64,000 nucleotides of DNA, taken from positions 1 through 64,000 of the forward strand of contig JAFRXL010000043.1 in NCBI GenBank assembly GCA_017441505.1. The letters are read 5' to 3'. Positions 52,260-60,804 of this stretch are shown here, piece by piece (positions within the stretch are counted from its first letter, which is position 1; each line of letters opens with the position of its first letter). Source of the stretch: Ruminococcus sp. (GTDB lineage Bacteria > Bacillota > Clostridia > Oscillospirales > Ruminococcaceae). Made by a program: the position numbers and the translations under genes. Under the pieces are notes generated by a model. The model made no database searches and had not been told where the DNA came from. It saw nothing but the letters and a program-made list of their open reading frames with translations.

Positions 52260-55039
52260 CAGTTTTCCTCCTGTAAGAAGGCTATGTCGATATTGTCAAC
52301 AGCCTTATCGAGCACAAATTTTATTTTGTGCAGTTCAAGACCGTTCTGGGCAAAATATAGCCTTACAGCGGTGAAATGTGAGAATATCGGAGCTCTCTTT
52401 GTAATTCCGACTGACTCACCGTTTGTACCGTTCCATGTGTAAGTACCGGAAGCAGTTCCCATGAGGAAGAGTGTTACCGGTATCTGTGCAAGTTCGCTTG
52501 CACCGGAAGAGGCTTCTATCTCGACATTGTACCAGCCTGGTTTGCCTACTTTCAGAGCAAAGCTGTAATTTTTACCGATCTCGCTCTTAACTCCGGAGAG
52601 GTCTAATTCAAGGTCACCGTCAAGGTCGTACCAAGTAACGTCATTGTCATTGCTTTCATCTTCTGCCGGACGGTTTATGACCTCTATCTCATCAGCGTCA
52701 CCGATAAGACGCTTCATAGCTCTTGTTCTCAGAAGGAAGCTGAGTATATTTGAAGCATTTCTCTGTAATTCGGCACGGGTAAGAGTACCTGCTTCGAGTT
52801 CGGCAGCCAAAGTATCCTCATGGTCTGCACAATCAGCACATACCATATAAATATCGTTCTGAGCCTTTGCCATAGCCGCAAAATGATTTCTATCCGGCTT
52901 TCCGCCACGCTCACTGATATTTGCCCACCAGTCGGTCATAACGATTCCTACGAAGTTCCAGTTTTCTCTCAATATCGTTGTGCAGAGATCGAAATTACCG
53001 GCTGTCCAGAGTCCGTTTACTGAACCGTAAGTTGTCATTACAGAGTGAGCATTGCCGTCTCTTATTGCTATTTCAAAGCCTTTAAGGTAAATTTCTCTCA
53101 GTGCTCTTTCGGATATTACCGCATCAACAAAGTGGCGGTTAGTTTCCTGATTATTTCCGCAGAAGTGTTTTAGTGTACCTGTAACACCGTTTTTGTGGAG
53201 ACCTCTTATCTCGGCAGCAGCCATACTTCCTGTGAGGTACGGGTCTTCGGAGAAATACTCGAAATTGCGTCCGTTAAGAGGGTGTCTGTGGATATTCATT
53301 CCCGGACCAAGCAGGCAGTCGACATTATTTGCAGCCATTTCAAGTCCGACGAATTCAAAAAGTTCGCTGACAAGCTCTTTATTGAAAGTTGAAGCTATCA
53401 TTGTACCATTTGGCAGACTGAAAGCTTTAGTGCCGCAGTTAAGTCTCATACCGGAAGGACCGTCTGAGCAGCAGGCAGCAGGTATACCGTACTCCACAAG
53501 CTTATCAGTAACTCCGCCGAAAGCAGAAGCAGTACCGGCTGTTACTCTCGGACTTCCCATACCTTCGCCCCTGACTATGCTCATAAGTTCCTCATCAGAG
53601 AGCTGTGCAAGGAATTCACGCATATTATTCTTGCGTTTGTAAACGTCTGTGAACTTTATTCCCTTGTCTCCGGTAAAAGGTATAGCTTTCGGGATTTTGA
53701 ATTCACGGCGGCGTTTTTCGTCGACTTCACTGAGCGGTACTTTCTCCATAACAGGAATGATGTCATCGCCGTCTTCAACAGCCTTTATCCTCTCGTACTC
53801 AAGAACAGGAGCCATACACTGTATGCAGCGTTTATAGAGTGAAGTCTGAGGCTGTTTTACTGAGAATCCGGAAGTAGCACTTCTGACATCACTGCCGACG
53901 TAGAAAATGTCATTGCCGGCTTCATTTATCCAGCTATGAGCGAAACCTGATGCTCCGGAGTCGTCAAACGACATTATATCTGCAAGATTTATAAATATCT
54001 CTAATGACTGTGTCTCACCCGGTTCAAGCTCCTTAGTCTTTTCAAATCCGCAAAGCACTCTTGAAGGTGTACCTATCTTGCCGTTAGGAGTATTCACATA
54101 GACCTGAACTACTTCCTTACCTTTGTATGAACCGGTATTCGTAACATTTACCATTATCGTAACGCTTTTGCCGTCACCGACAGTACGGTACGGTTCAATT
54201 TTAAACGTGGTATATGAAAGTCCGAATCCGAAAGGATAGCGTACTTTATCTTTAGCAAAAGTCTCGAACCAGCGATAGCCTACATAAATATCTTCAACAT
54301 AGAAATTACGCTCTTTGTCGCCGAAATATTTTGAGGAAGGGTAGTCTGAGATATTATATGCAATTGTGTCCGGAAGCTTTCCGGAAGGAGAGACTGCACC
54401 TGTAAGTACAGCTGCTGTACCTGTTCCGCCGGTCATACCGCCCTGCCATACATAGAGTACCGAGTCAGGTGAGTACTTATCAACAAAGCTCATATCGATT
54501 ATGCCGCCGACATTGAGCAGTACTATCATTTTACCGAAGTTTTTGCGTACCTTTTCAAGCATATCGCATTCAGCCGCAGTCAGAAGATATGAGCCTTCTT
54601 CCTCACGGGCATCCATTTCTTCTCCGGCAGTTCTGCCTATTATGACTATTGCGGTATCTCCGGTTTCGGCAGCTTTCTTTACAGTTTCATCGTCAAGAGG
54701 CATTTCCTTCTGTGACCAAGGCTCACTGCCCCAGCCTGTACCGAGGTCATAAGGATTTTCCTCGTTCCATTTTTTATATACATCAAGCAGTTCTTCATTT
54801 AATTTAGCACCTGCTTCTTTAAGTCCGTCGATGATATTAGTAACTTTTGCTACGTTTACCATACCGCCTGAACCTGTACCGCTCTTATAGTAATGGAGCT
54901 GGATTCGTCCGAAAACTGAAATTGTATCATCTTTATTCAAAGGCAAAGCATTATTGTCATTTTTTAGCATTACTATACCTTCGGCAACTGTTCTTGCAGC
55001 AGCTTCGAGGTATTTTTTCCAATCAAGTGTTTTTTTCAT
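52259..55039 (-). CDS. Glycoside hydrolase family 3, circularly permuted
   Basis: This encodes 926 residues. The domain order is unusual: the GH3 C-terminal domain comes first (AARTVAEGIVMLKNDNNALPLN at the start, IIGRTAGEEMDAREEEGSY) with its fibronectin-III-like piece. The GH3 N-terminal TIM barrel follows at ~450-800 (GPGMNIHRHPLNGRNFEYFSE, GTLKHFCGNNQE). The catalytic Asp is in GIVMTDWW at residue 703, against ~230-290 in unpermuted enzymes. Permuted GH3 beta-glucosidases are known in Ruminococcus. There is no signal peptide, so it probably acts on imported cello- or other oligosaccharides. Confidence 0.9.
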   Translation of the reverse strand: MKKTLDWKKYLEAAARTVAEGIVMLKNDNNALPLNKDDTISVFGRIQLHYYKSGTGSGGMVNVAKVTNIIDGLKEAGAKLNEELLDVYKKWNEENPYDLGTGWGSEPWSQKEMPLDDETVKKAAETGDTAIVIIGRTAGEEMDAREEEGSYLLTAAECDMLEKVRKNFGKMIVLLNVGGIIDMSFVDKYSPDSVLYVWQGGMTGGTGTAAVLTGAVSPSGKLPDTIAYNISDYPSSKYFGDKERNFYVEDIYVGYRWFETFAKDKVRYPFGFGLSYTTFKIEPYRTVGDGKSVTIMVNVTNTGSYKGKEVVQVYVNTPNGKIGTPSRVLCGFEKTKELEPGETQSLEIFINLADIMSFDDSGASGFAHSWINEAGNDIFYVGSDVRSATSGFSVKQPQTSLYKRCIQCMAPVLEYERIKAVEDGDDIIPVMEKVPLSEVDEKRRREFKIPKAIPFTGDKGIKFTDVYKRKNNMREFLAQLSDEELMSIVRGEGMGSPRVTAGTASAFGGVTDKLVEYGIPAACCSDGPSGMRLNCGTKAFSLPNGTMIASTFNKELVSELFEFVGLEMAANNVDCLLGPGMNIHRHPLNGRNFEYFSEDPYLTGSMAAAEIRGLHKNGVTGTLKHFCGNNQETNRHFVDAVISERALREIYLKGFEIAIRDGNAHSVMTTYGSVNGLWTAGNFDLCTTILRENWNFVGIVMTDWWANISERGGKPDRNHFAAMAKAQNDIYMVCADCADHEDTLAAELEAGTLTRAELQRNASNILSFLLRTRAMKRLIGDADEIEVINRPAEDESNDNDVTWYDLDGDLELDLSGVKSEIGKNYSFALKVGKPGWYNVEIEASSGASELAQIPVTLFLMGTASGTYTWNGTNGESVGITKRAPIFSHFTAVRLYFAQNGLELHKIKFVLDKAVDNIDIAFLQEEN

Positions 55040-55149
55040 GAGGGTTCCTCCAATTCGGTTATATATTCTTATTATACCAAATTTTGAATTTTTTGCAAGC
55101 CTTTTTTATTAAATTTTATGGTGGCTTAAAAGTCCGTAAAAAAATAAAA

Positions 55150-55183
55150 GACCTTCAACGGTCATATCAGACCGCAGAAGGTC
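55150..55183 (-). terminator. Terminator of the RNA-repair minus-strand operon
   Basis: On the minus strand GACCTTCTGCGGTC pairs with GACCGTTGAAGGTC (one bulge), followed by TTTTATTTTTTT. It ends the vWA gene six bases downstream of its stop. Confidence 0.85.
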
Positions 55184-55188
55184 GTATT

Positions 55189-56661
55189 TTATGCCGCAGT
55201 TACGGCAGCGTATCTCTCCGAGGAGAGTATCTTGTTCATAACAGTCTCAGGCGAACATTCTCCGCCTATGACCATATCGAATACAGCAGGTGAGTAGCCG
55301 GAAACAAGTGCCGCACCGGTCTCTGAACGTGTAACGGGCACTGCATCGCATCGTGCGTTAACATTCCAGAAAACTATCTCAGGCATTATGTAACCGTAGT
55401 TGTGGTAAAGCTTTCTCATAGCCTTGAACAGCACTTCATTATTGCCGCCGATTATGCAGCTGTCAAACTGCATATCAGAGATTATGTAGAGCTTTGCAGG
55501 CATATCGCTTGCAGCAACGTTGTTCTTAACTGCGGTCTTTAATATGAGTTTGAAAACTGCCTCTAAATTGGTATTTGCTATCTCGTTGAAAGTCCGGCAG
55601 TAATTCACCTTTTCGACGATATTGCCGCCCTTTATTTCAACAAGTTGAGGAGTTTCAGAGAATGTTATGAAGTGGTTGGCGAATGCACCCTTGTTGTGCT
55701 CTGCAAAGTATATTCCCAGCGACAATGCCGCATCTATCGGACGTATACCTCCGCAGCCGCAGGTCATTGAGCCTGAACCGTCGATGACTGCAATTGCATT
55801 TTCACGCTTTGCAGCAGTCAGGTCAGGCAGAGACTTCCATGCAGCGTCAAGGGACATATTCTCCTCACGAGTTACGATACCAGCCATAGCTGCACGTACT
55901 ATCTCGTATGGATACAATCTGTCAGCATTCATTTTAGTCTCACCGCTGTGAACTCTGTTCAGGTAGTCGATATAACGCTCGTTATCGTTGCGGATGAAAG
56001 CGTTGCGGTACTTGAACATTGCACATGAAGGCTGCACCTCATACTTGAAAGTGTAGTCACGCTCACGGAGGCGGTTCTCTATGATGTCGGTATATCTGCG
56101 GAGTGCTGACAAAGTTTTTCTGTATTCACGCTCGCTCATACAGAGCAAAGCTGCGATGCGTCTGCCCATGTTTCTTGTCTCCTTTGAGGACGCATTCACT
56201 GAGGGCAGCCACTTTGCAAGCAAAGAAGCAGGCTCATTTGCATACATAGCTTCAATATCCTTGTAGAGCTGTTCGGTTATAACGTTAATTGCCTCATCCT
56301 CTACCGGAGTTCCGAGCAATACGCACAGGTCGTCATAGCGTCCGTACTCAGCAAAAAGATGTACATTTCTCTTTACAGCCTCAGGAGCTATCTTAACGAG
56401 TGCAGTTATCGCTATACGGAAGAAACGTCTTTCACCAAGACCGCCTCTTGCATCACGGGCAAAGAAAACTATCTTTATAGTCTTGTCGGGATCCTCAGCG
56501 TATGCACGGGTAACAGTATCTGCTATCTCTTCGGCTGTGGAGTTTCTCATCGCACCAGCCTTGAAGAACATGTCCAGACAAAATGACTCTGCTGAACGGT
56601 AAGCTGTGCCGCCGTTTTCAGTATATGTTAAGTTGGATTCTTTCTTTAAAAAGTTAAGCAT
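55189..56661 (-). CDS. vWA protein of the Ro60/TROVE or DUF2828 type
   Basis: This encodes 490 residues. The N-terminal ~270 residues are helical with features of the Ro60 ring family or DUF2828: AARDARGGLGERRFFRIA, LAKWLPSVNASSKETR, YRKTLSALRRYTDIIE. A von Willebrand A domain with MIDAS DGSGSM (D294) follows, ending at MSGYSPAV-like VSGYSPAVFDMVIG. Ro60 proteins bind Y RNAs and misfolded RNAs; in bacteria they are encoded beside rtcB. Position here, right behind an RNA module array and rtcB, supports an RNA-binding role. Whether it is true TROVE or DUF2828 cannot be settled by eye. Confidence 0.82.
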   Translation of the reverse strand: MLNFLKKESNLTYTENGGTAYRSAESFCLDMFFKAGAMRNSTAEEIADTVTRAYAEDPDKTIKIVFFARDARGGLGERRFFRIAITALVKIAPEAVKRNVHLFAEYGRYDDLCVLLGTPVEDEAINVITEQLYKDIEAMYANEPASLLAKWLPSVNASSKETRNMGRRIAALLCMSEREYRKTLSALRRYTDIIENRLRERDYTFKYEVQPSCAMFKYRNAFIRNDNERYIDYLNRVHSGETKMNADRLYPYEIVRAAMAGIVTREENMSLDAAWKSLPDLTAAKRENAIAVIDGSGSMTCGCGGIRPIDAALSLGIYFAEHNKGAFANHFITFSETPQLVEIKGGNIVEKVNYCRTFNEIANTNLEAVFKLILKTAVKNNVAASDMPAKLYIISDMQFDSCIIGGNNEVLFKAMRKLYHNYGYIMPEIVFWNVNARCDAVPVTRSETGAALVSGYSPAVFDMVIGGECSPETVMNKILSSERYAAVTAA

Positions 56662-56679
56662 AATGATTACCTCTCTTTC

Positions 56680-56760
56680 AAGTCAGCGTTTTTCCATACG
56701 TTTCCGCAGGGCAGGATTTGAACCTGCAAAATGCCAATTTTCTTATGCTGTTGCTGACTT
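56680..56760 (-). ncRNA. Module M5 with tRNA-like T-arm
   Basis: Inside the AAGTCAGC/GCTGACTT stem lies GCAGG - TTCAAAT - CCTGC (56711-56727), a canonical tRNA T-arm with T-loop, preceded by AAAATTGGCA, which looks like a D-loop. No acceptor or anticodon stem completes a tRNA. Bacterial Y RNAs (YrlA) carry a tRNA-mimicking domain of this sort. Confidence 0.7.
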
Positions 56761-57147
56761 ATGTTTCTGTAAGTTTTCACTTCTCGGCTCGTTTTTTCAC
56801 TCAGCCCTTGTCGCTGCCGATGGTTTCTGAGTCCCCAGAACAAATGCTGTGAGAGCCGAATACAAGACGCATATATTTCATGTCAGATGAATTTTTACCT
56901 CTGCTGTTTGCGTCTTAGCAAGGCGTTTCTTAGTTAATGAGACTAAGTTAAGAAAATGGACATTGTTACTTGCAGTAAACGCCTTATGGATTTTGGCGTA
57001 ACGCCGGACAAGGCACTTATTTATCTTGACAGGATAACGTTGATTGCTGTTTGTGCCTTAAATTATTCCCCAGCGTTACGCCGGCTCGTCACTGTATGGT
57101 TTGAATGATCAGTTCAAATAAGCTCCGCTTTTTTGCTGTAAGTGACG
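56680..57147 (-). ncRNA. Tandem array of six structured RNA modules between rtcB and vWA gene
   Basis: The gap between rtcB and the vWA gene is filled by six stem-closed modules, read on the minus strand: M0 57147-57087 (CGTCACT/AGTGACG), M1 57059-57010 (AAGGCAC/GTGCCTT), M2 56985-56920 (AAGGCGTTT/AAACGCCTT), M3 56916-56864 (AAGACGCA/TGCGTCTT), M4 56858-56785 (CGGCTC/GAGCCG), M5 56760-56680 (AAGTCAGC/GCTGACTT). The closing stems differ in sequence but stay perfectly paired. In five modules ACAGCA, and in M2 ACTGCA, lies 0-2 nt inside the 5' strand; the opposite strand is A-rich. An extra 10-bp stem (56995-57004 with 57073-57082) encloses M1. M0 starts 6 nt after rtcB stop and M5 ends 19 nt before the vWA start. 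Y RNA-like function is inferred. Confidence 0.75.
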
Positions 57148-57152
57148 AAATA

Positions 57153-58388
57153 TCAACCTTTTATAACTCCGACTGTAAACAGCTGTTTTACAGGCTCGGT
57201 AAGATCCTGCTGATTTGCCATGACATCGCTGATGTCCTTGTATGCGAATCTGGATTCCTCGGCAACATCGGACTTATTGTTCTTTGCAAGAACTACGTTC
57301 TGCTGCTTCAGGTCGACCATTACGGACTCGACTGAAAATTTGTCCATTGCTGCTGTACGTGAGTAAGCTCTGCCTGCACCGTGTGAAGAGGACATAAAGC
57401 TGTCGGCATTGCCTTTTCCACGGACTATGTAGCTGTATGAGCCCATAGCTCCCGGGATTATTCCCATGTCTCCCTCACGGGCACGTATAGCTCCCTTACG
57501 GTGTACCCACACGTTCTTTCCAAAGTGATTTTCAAGAGCAGCGTAGTTGTGGTGGCAGTTTATCTCACCTGAAAACTCAGGCAGGATACCGGTATGCTTC
57601 ACAACGTGCTTTGTGAATATTTCCTTGACCTTATTAAGCATTATCGCACGGTTCTCGTAGGCGAAATCCATACATAACTGCATCCATGCGAGGTATCTTT
57701 TTCCCTCTTCGGTGTCGACCGGCAGGAATGGCAGATTCCACTCGCCGGGTACTTGCGAGAACCACTTGTCGTTAAGCTCGTGAGCAATTTTGTTGAAGTA
57801 CTGACCGACTATATTTCCAAAGTGACGGCTGCCTGAATGGAGCATTATACCGCACATTCCTTCGTCGTCCTGCTGGAGCTCAATGAAATGATTTCCGCCG
57901 CCGAGAGTTCCTGCCTGATAGTAGCCCTCCTCGATCTGAGGGATAAGCTCCATATCGGCTTCGTAGCGGCTCATTTCTGCCTTTGCACGGTCAAGTACAT
58001 CCGAATGCTGAGCTGTTTTATAATGAGCAAAACCTGTCGGGATATTTCTAAGAATATCGCCGCATATCGTCTGCACAAGGTTTCCGCTGCCTGTTATTGT
58101 GTCACGGAGGAGCGATACCGGTATATCGGTCTGGATGTAAGCCATTCCGCAGCCAATATCAACCCCGACTGCATTTGGTATCACAATGTCCTCGCAGGCG
58201 ATAACTCCGCCGATCGGCATACCCTTTCCGGCATGAGTGTCAGGCATAAGAGCTATCCACTTATGTGCGAACAGGAGCTTTGCAAGGTGCTCCGCCTGTT
58301 CGATACATTTTTCACCGACAGCCTCAATATCTGTCTGCCATATTTTTATCGGGAGCATATTTTCATTCTTATTGTAATGTACGAACAT
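57153..58388 (-). CDS. rtcB: RNA ligase RtcB
   Basis: This encodes 411 residues from ATG 58388; a GTG at 58397 is possible. RtcB joins 2',3'-cyclic phosphate or 3'-phosphate RNA ends to 5'-OH ends with GTP and Mn2+. The metal Cys is in GVDIGCGM (C80), with GGGNHFIELQ, HSGSRHFG and the guanylylated His in SSSHGAGRAYSRTAA (H336). It opens the minus-strand RNA-repair unit, upstream of the RNA array and vWA gene. A -10-like TATACT (58440-58435) without a good -35 precedes it, suggesting an activator. RtcA is absent. Confidence 0.96.
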   Translation of the reverse strand: MFVHYNKNENMLPIKIWQTDIEAVGEKCIEQAEHLAKLLFAHKWIALMPDTHAGKGMPIGGVIACEDIVIPNAVGVDIGCGMAYIQTDIPVSLLRDTITGSGNLVQTICGDILRNIPTGFAHYKTAQHSDVLDRAKAEMSRYEADMELIPQIEEGYYQAGTLGGGNHFIELQQDDEGMCGIMLHSGSRHFGNIVGQYFNKIAHELNDKWFSQVPGEWNLPFLPVDTEEGKRYLAWMQLCMDFAYENRAIMLNKVKEIFTKHVVKHTGILPEFSGEINCHHNYAALENHFGKNVWVHRKGAIRAREGDMGIIPGAMGSYSYIVRGKGNADSFMSSSHGAGRAYSRTAAMDKFSVESVMVDLKQQNVVLAKNNKSDVAEESRFAYKDISDVMANQQDLTEPVKQLFTVGVIKG

Positions 58389-58494
58389 TTTCTTCACTTC
58401 TTTCGTTTTTATTTCTTTCCTTTAGCTTGATCTTAGTATATCACAGAAACTGGAAATAATCATATAAAATTTTCTGCACACACTCGTGACCGTA

Positions 58495-58523
58495 TTGCAA
58501 AAGTAACTTTTTTCTGTTAATAT
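58495..58523 (+). promoter_or_regulatory. Promoter of the WYL/HD operon
   Basis: TTGCAA (58495-58500), 17 bp, TAATAT (58518-58523), 27 bp before the first WYL gene. It is divergent from the rtcB start. The 162-bp gap between them would hold any shared operator; I could not pick out a clear repeat. Confidence 0.65.
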
Positions 58524-58550
58524 ATAAATGTAGAAAGGAAGTGGAAGAGC

Positions 58551-59825
58551 ATGGCAGGATTTTCCGAGCTTATAAAAAATTTTGATAAGACCCGTGATTA
58601 TGTCCGTGATTTTTTCATATACGGATGTAAAGTAAGAAGTGATTTTGAACGCAAGAGCATCCGCACATACGGCGATGAAAAAAGACGTGTAGAAAGCTGG
58701 ATGGGAGATTATATGCGTTATGACGACTCTGTACACGGAAGAAGTGTATCAATTTCGGTGGACAGCGGTCACATTCCGGAAAATCCGCTGTATAATGCCT
58801 ATTACTCCAAAAGCTTTACCGACAACGACATCCGTTTGCACTTCCTTATAACAGATGTATTGAACGACGGACAGAGCAGGACTCTGAAAGAGATAACAGA
58901 TACTCTGAATACAGAATATGCCCAGCTTTTTGATGAACAGACTGTCCGCAACAAACTGAGGGAGTATGTTGAAGAGGGGATAATTATTTCAGAAAAAAAC
59001 GGTAAGACTCTTTATTATAAACTTTCAGAAGACAGAGCTGACGACTATATAAACAGATATACCGGACTTGATGATGCATTGAAGTTCTTCTCAGAAACTC
59101 AGCACTTTGGTATTATTGGCAACAGCATACTCAAAATGCTCGGACTGAAAAACGACCTCTTTTTCATCAAGCATAACTATATGATACATACTCTTGAAGA
59201 TATACTGATACCTGAGATAATTTCTGCTATAAATGAAAAACGCCATATTTCGTTCCGCACATTCTCAGCAAAAAGGAGTAATGATGGCGACTCTTCAGGT
59301 ACTGAAAATCAGGTAGTGCCGATGAAGATACTTGTTTCAGTGCAGACCGGAAGACGCTATCTTGCGGCGTATATCCCGGGACTAAGAAGATTTTCTGCAT
59401 TCAGACTGGACTACATGAAAACAGTCAAAAAAGGTGATACTTGCGAGCAGTATGATGAAGTGAAAGCTAAATTTGACCGCAATATGGAGCATTGTTTCGG
59501 AGTTTCATTTGGTATGCGGCGTGAGACAGGCACGGTAACTCCCATGAAGATAACATTTTTCGCCGACGAGGAAAAAGAGCACTATATCGTTGAGAGGCTT
59601 GAACGTGAGAAACGCTGCTGTAAGCTTGAAAAGTCCGGAGAAAAACTTTACACACTGACTGCTGATGTTTTTGACCCTAATGAGCTTATGCACTGGGCTA
59701 AAACTTTTATCGGCAGGATAGTCCGTATCGAGGGCGGCTCTGATACAGTGAGAAAGCGTTTTTATTGCGATATAGCGAGAATGAACAGAATGTACGGCGG
59801 TGATGAAGATGAACATATTCAGTGA
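58551..59825 (+). CDS. WYL-domain transcriptional regulator 1
   Basis: This encodes 424 residues. A long N-terminal region (~1-100) is followed by a winged-HTH (~105-165: RLHFLITDVLNDGQSRTLKEI, then TVRNKLREYVEEGIIISEKNGKTLYYKL). The WYL domain lies at ~225-300 (NEKRHISFRTFSAKRSND, SVQTGRRYLAAYIPGLRRFSAFRLD) with a C-terminal WCX extension. WYL proteins sense nucleic acids or nucleotides and control repair and defence genes. It is divergent from rtcB and probably regulates it. Confidence 0.9.
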   Translation: MAGFSELIKNFDKTRDYVRDFFIYGCKVRSDFERKSIRTYGDEKRRVESWMGDYMRYDDSVHGRSVSISVDSGHIPENPLYNAYYSKSFTDNDIRLHFLITDVLNDGQSRTLKEITDTLNTEYAQLFDEQTVRNKLREYVEEGIIISEKNGKTLYYKLSEDRADDYINRYTGLDDALKFFSETQHFGIIGNSILKMLGLKNDLFFIKHNYMIHTLEDILIPEIISAINEKRHISFRTFSAKRSNDGDSSGTENQVVPMKILVSVQTGRRYLAAYIPGLRRFSAFRLDYMKTVKKGDTCEQYDEVKAKFDRNMEHCFGVSFGMRRETGTVTPMKITFFADEEKEHYIVERLEREKRCCKLEKSGEKLYTLTADVFDPNELMHWAKTFIGRIVRIEGGSDTVRKRFYCDIARMNRMYGGDEDEHIQ

Positions 59826-60804
59826 AATATACGGTGCATATTTCCGGACAGCGGCTAAACTGCTCGAAAATGAAATTACTGACGAAAAAACAGTTCGTGA
59901 GACGGTTCAGCGTGAGGGATTTCGTGAATCGGTTCTTTTTCTGCCTCAGAAGCTCATTCCCAACGGTGAGGACTGGGGACTTTTCAGCCGTACTCCGGAC
60001 GGTAAACTAAAACGCATAACCAAAGCATCACCGGTAAGTGTGCTGACAAAATTGCAGGAAATGTGGCTGAAAGCAAAGCTCTCCGACCCGAGAATAAGGC
60101 TTTTTATAGACGATAAAACGCTCTCAGAGCTTAACGACAGATTAGCGGACGTTTCTCCGCTTTATAAAAATGAGCATTTCAGATTTACTGACCGGTTTTC
60201 TGACAGCGATGACTTTTACAACGAGAACTATATAAAGAATTTTCGCATTGCTCTTGATGCGGTAAAAAAGAGGAAAATAGTATACATCGAATTTGTTTCC
60301 GGACATGGTAAAAAAATGAGCGGTAAGTTTGTTATGCTGAAAATGGAGTACTCGCCAAAGAACGATAAATTCCGTGCATACTGCTATTTGCTGCGGCATG
60401 ATAAGATAAGAAACAGCGGTATAATCAACATAGGACGAATAACAAAGATAGTCGACACCGGACGTATTTTCCGCACTCCTGTGTCTATGGAAGATTATTT
60501 TTCAAGCCGCAAATGCAGTTCGCCGGCGGTAATAAAAGTTACAACAGAACGCAACGGTGTTGAGCGGTTTATGCTGGAATTTGCTTCATATGAGAAGCAC
60601 ACTGTCCGTGATCTTGAGACTGGTCAATATAGGGTCGAGCTATGGTACGATGAGCAGGATGAGACAGAGCTGCTCATACGCCTGCTGAGCTTTGGTCCGG
60701 TGATAGAGATACTTGGTCCGCAGAGTTTGAGGGAACAAGCAAAATTACGCATAAAAATGCAGGCTGAACTTATTGCAGAGTATGGAGATGAAAAAGATGT
60801 CTGA
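59809..60804 (+). CDS. WYL-domain protein 2
   Basis: This encodes 331 residues from ATG 59809 (GGCGG eight bases upstream; ATG 59803 is also possible). No canonical HTH is visible at the N-terminus. The WYL-like core is AVKKRKIVYIEFVSGHGKK ... AYCYLLRHDKIRNSGIINIGRITKIV, with a C-terminal WCX-like segment. It overlaps the end of the first WYL gene. It may be the partner subunit of a WYL heteromer. Confidence 0.85.
   Translation: MNIFSEIYGAYFRTAAKLLENEITDEKTVRETVQREGFRESVLFLPQKLIPNGEDWGLFSRTPDGKLKRITKASPVSVLTKLQEMWLKAKLSDPRIRLFIDDKTLSELNDRLADVSPLYKNEHFRFTDRFSDSDDFYNENYIKNFRIALDAVKKRKIVYIEFVSGHGKKMSGKFVMLKMEYSPKNDKFRAYCYLLRHDKIRNSGIINIGRITKIVDTGRIFRTPVSMEDYFSSRKCSSPAVIKVTTERNGVERFMLEFASYEKHTVRDLETGQYRVELWYDEQDETELLIRLLSFGPVIEILGPQSLREQAKLRIKMQAELIAEYGDEKDV

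Noticed and set aside
56700-56760. Complete tRNA gene
   Set aside because: Only a T-arm and a D-loop-like stretch are present; acceptor and anticodon stems cannot be formed.
56680-57147. CRISPR array between rtcB and vWA gene
   Set aside because: The repeated motif is only six bases, stems differ between units and unit length varies from 50 to 81; there are no cas genes. It fits RNA modules, not CRISPR.
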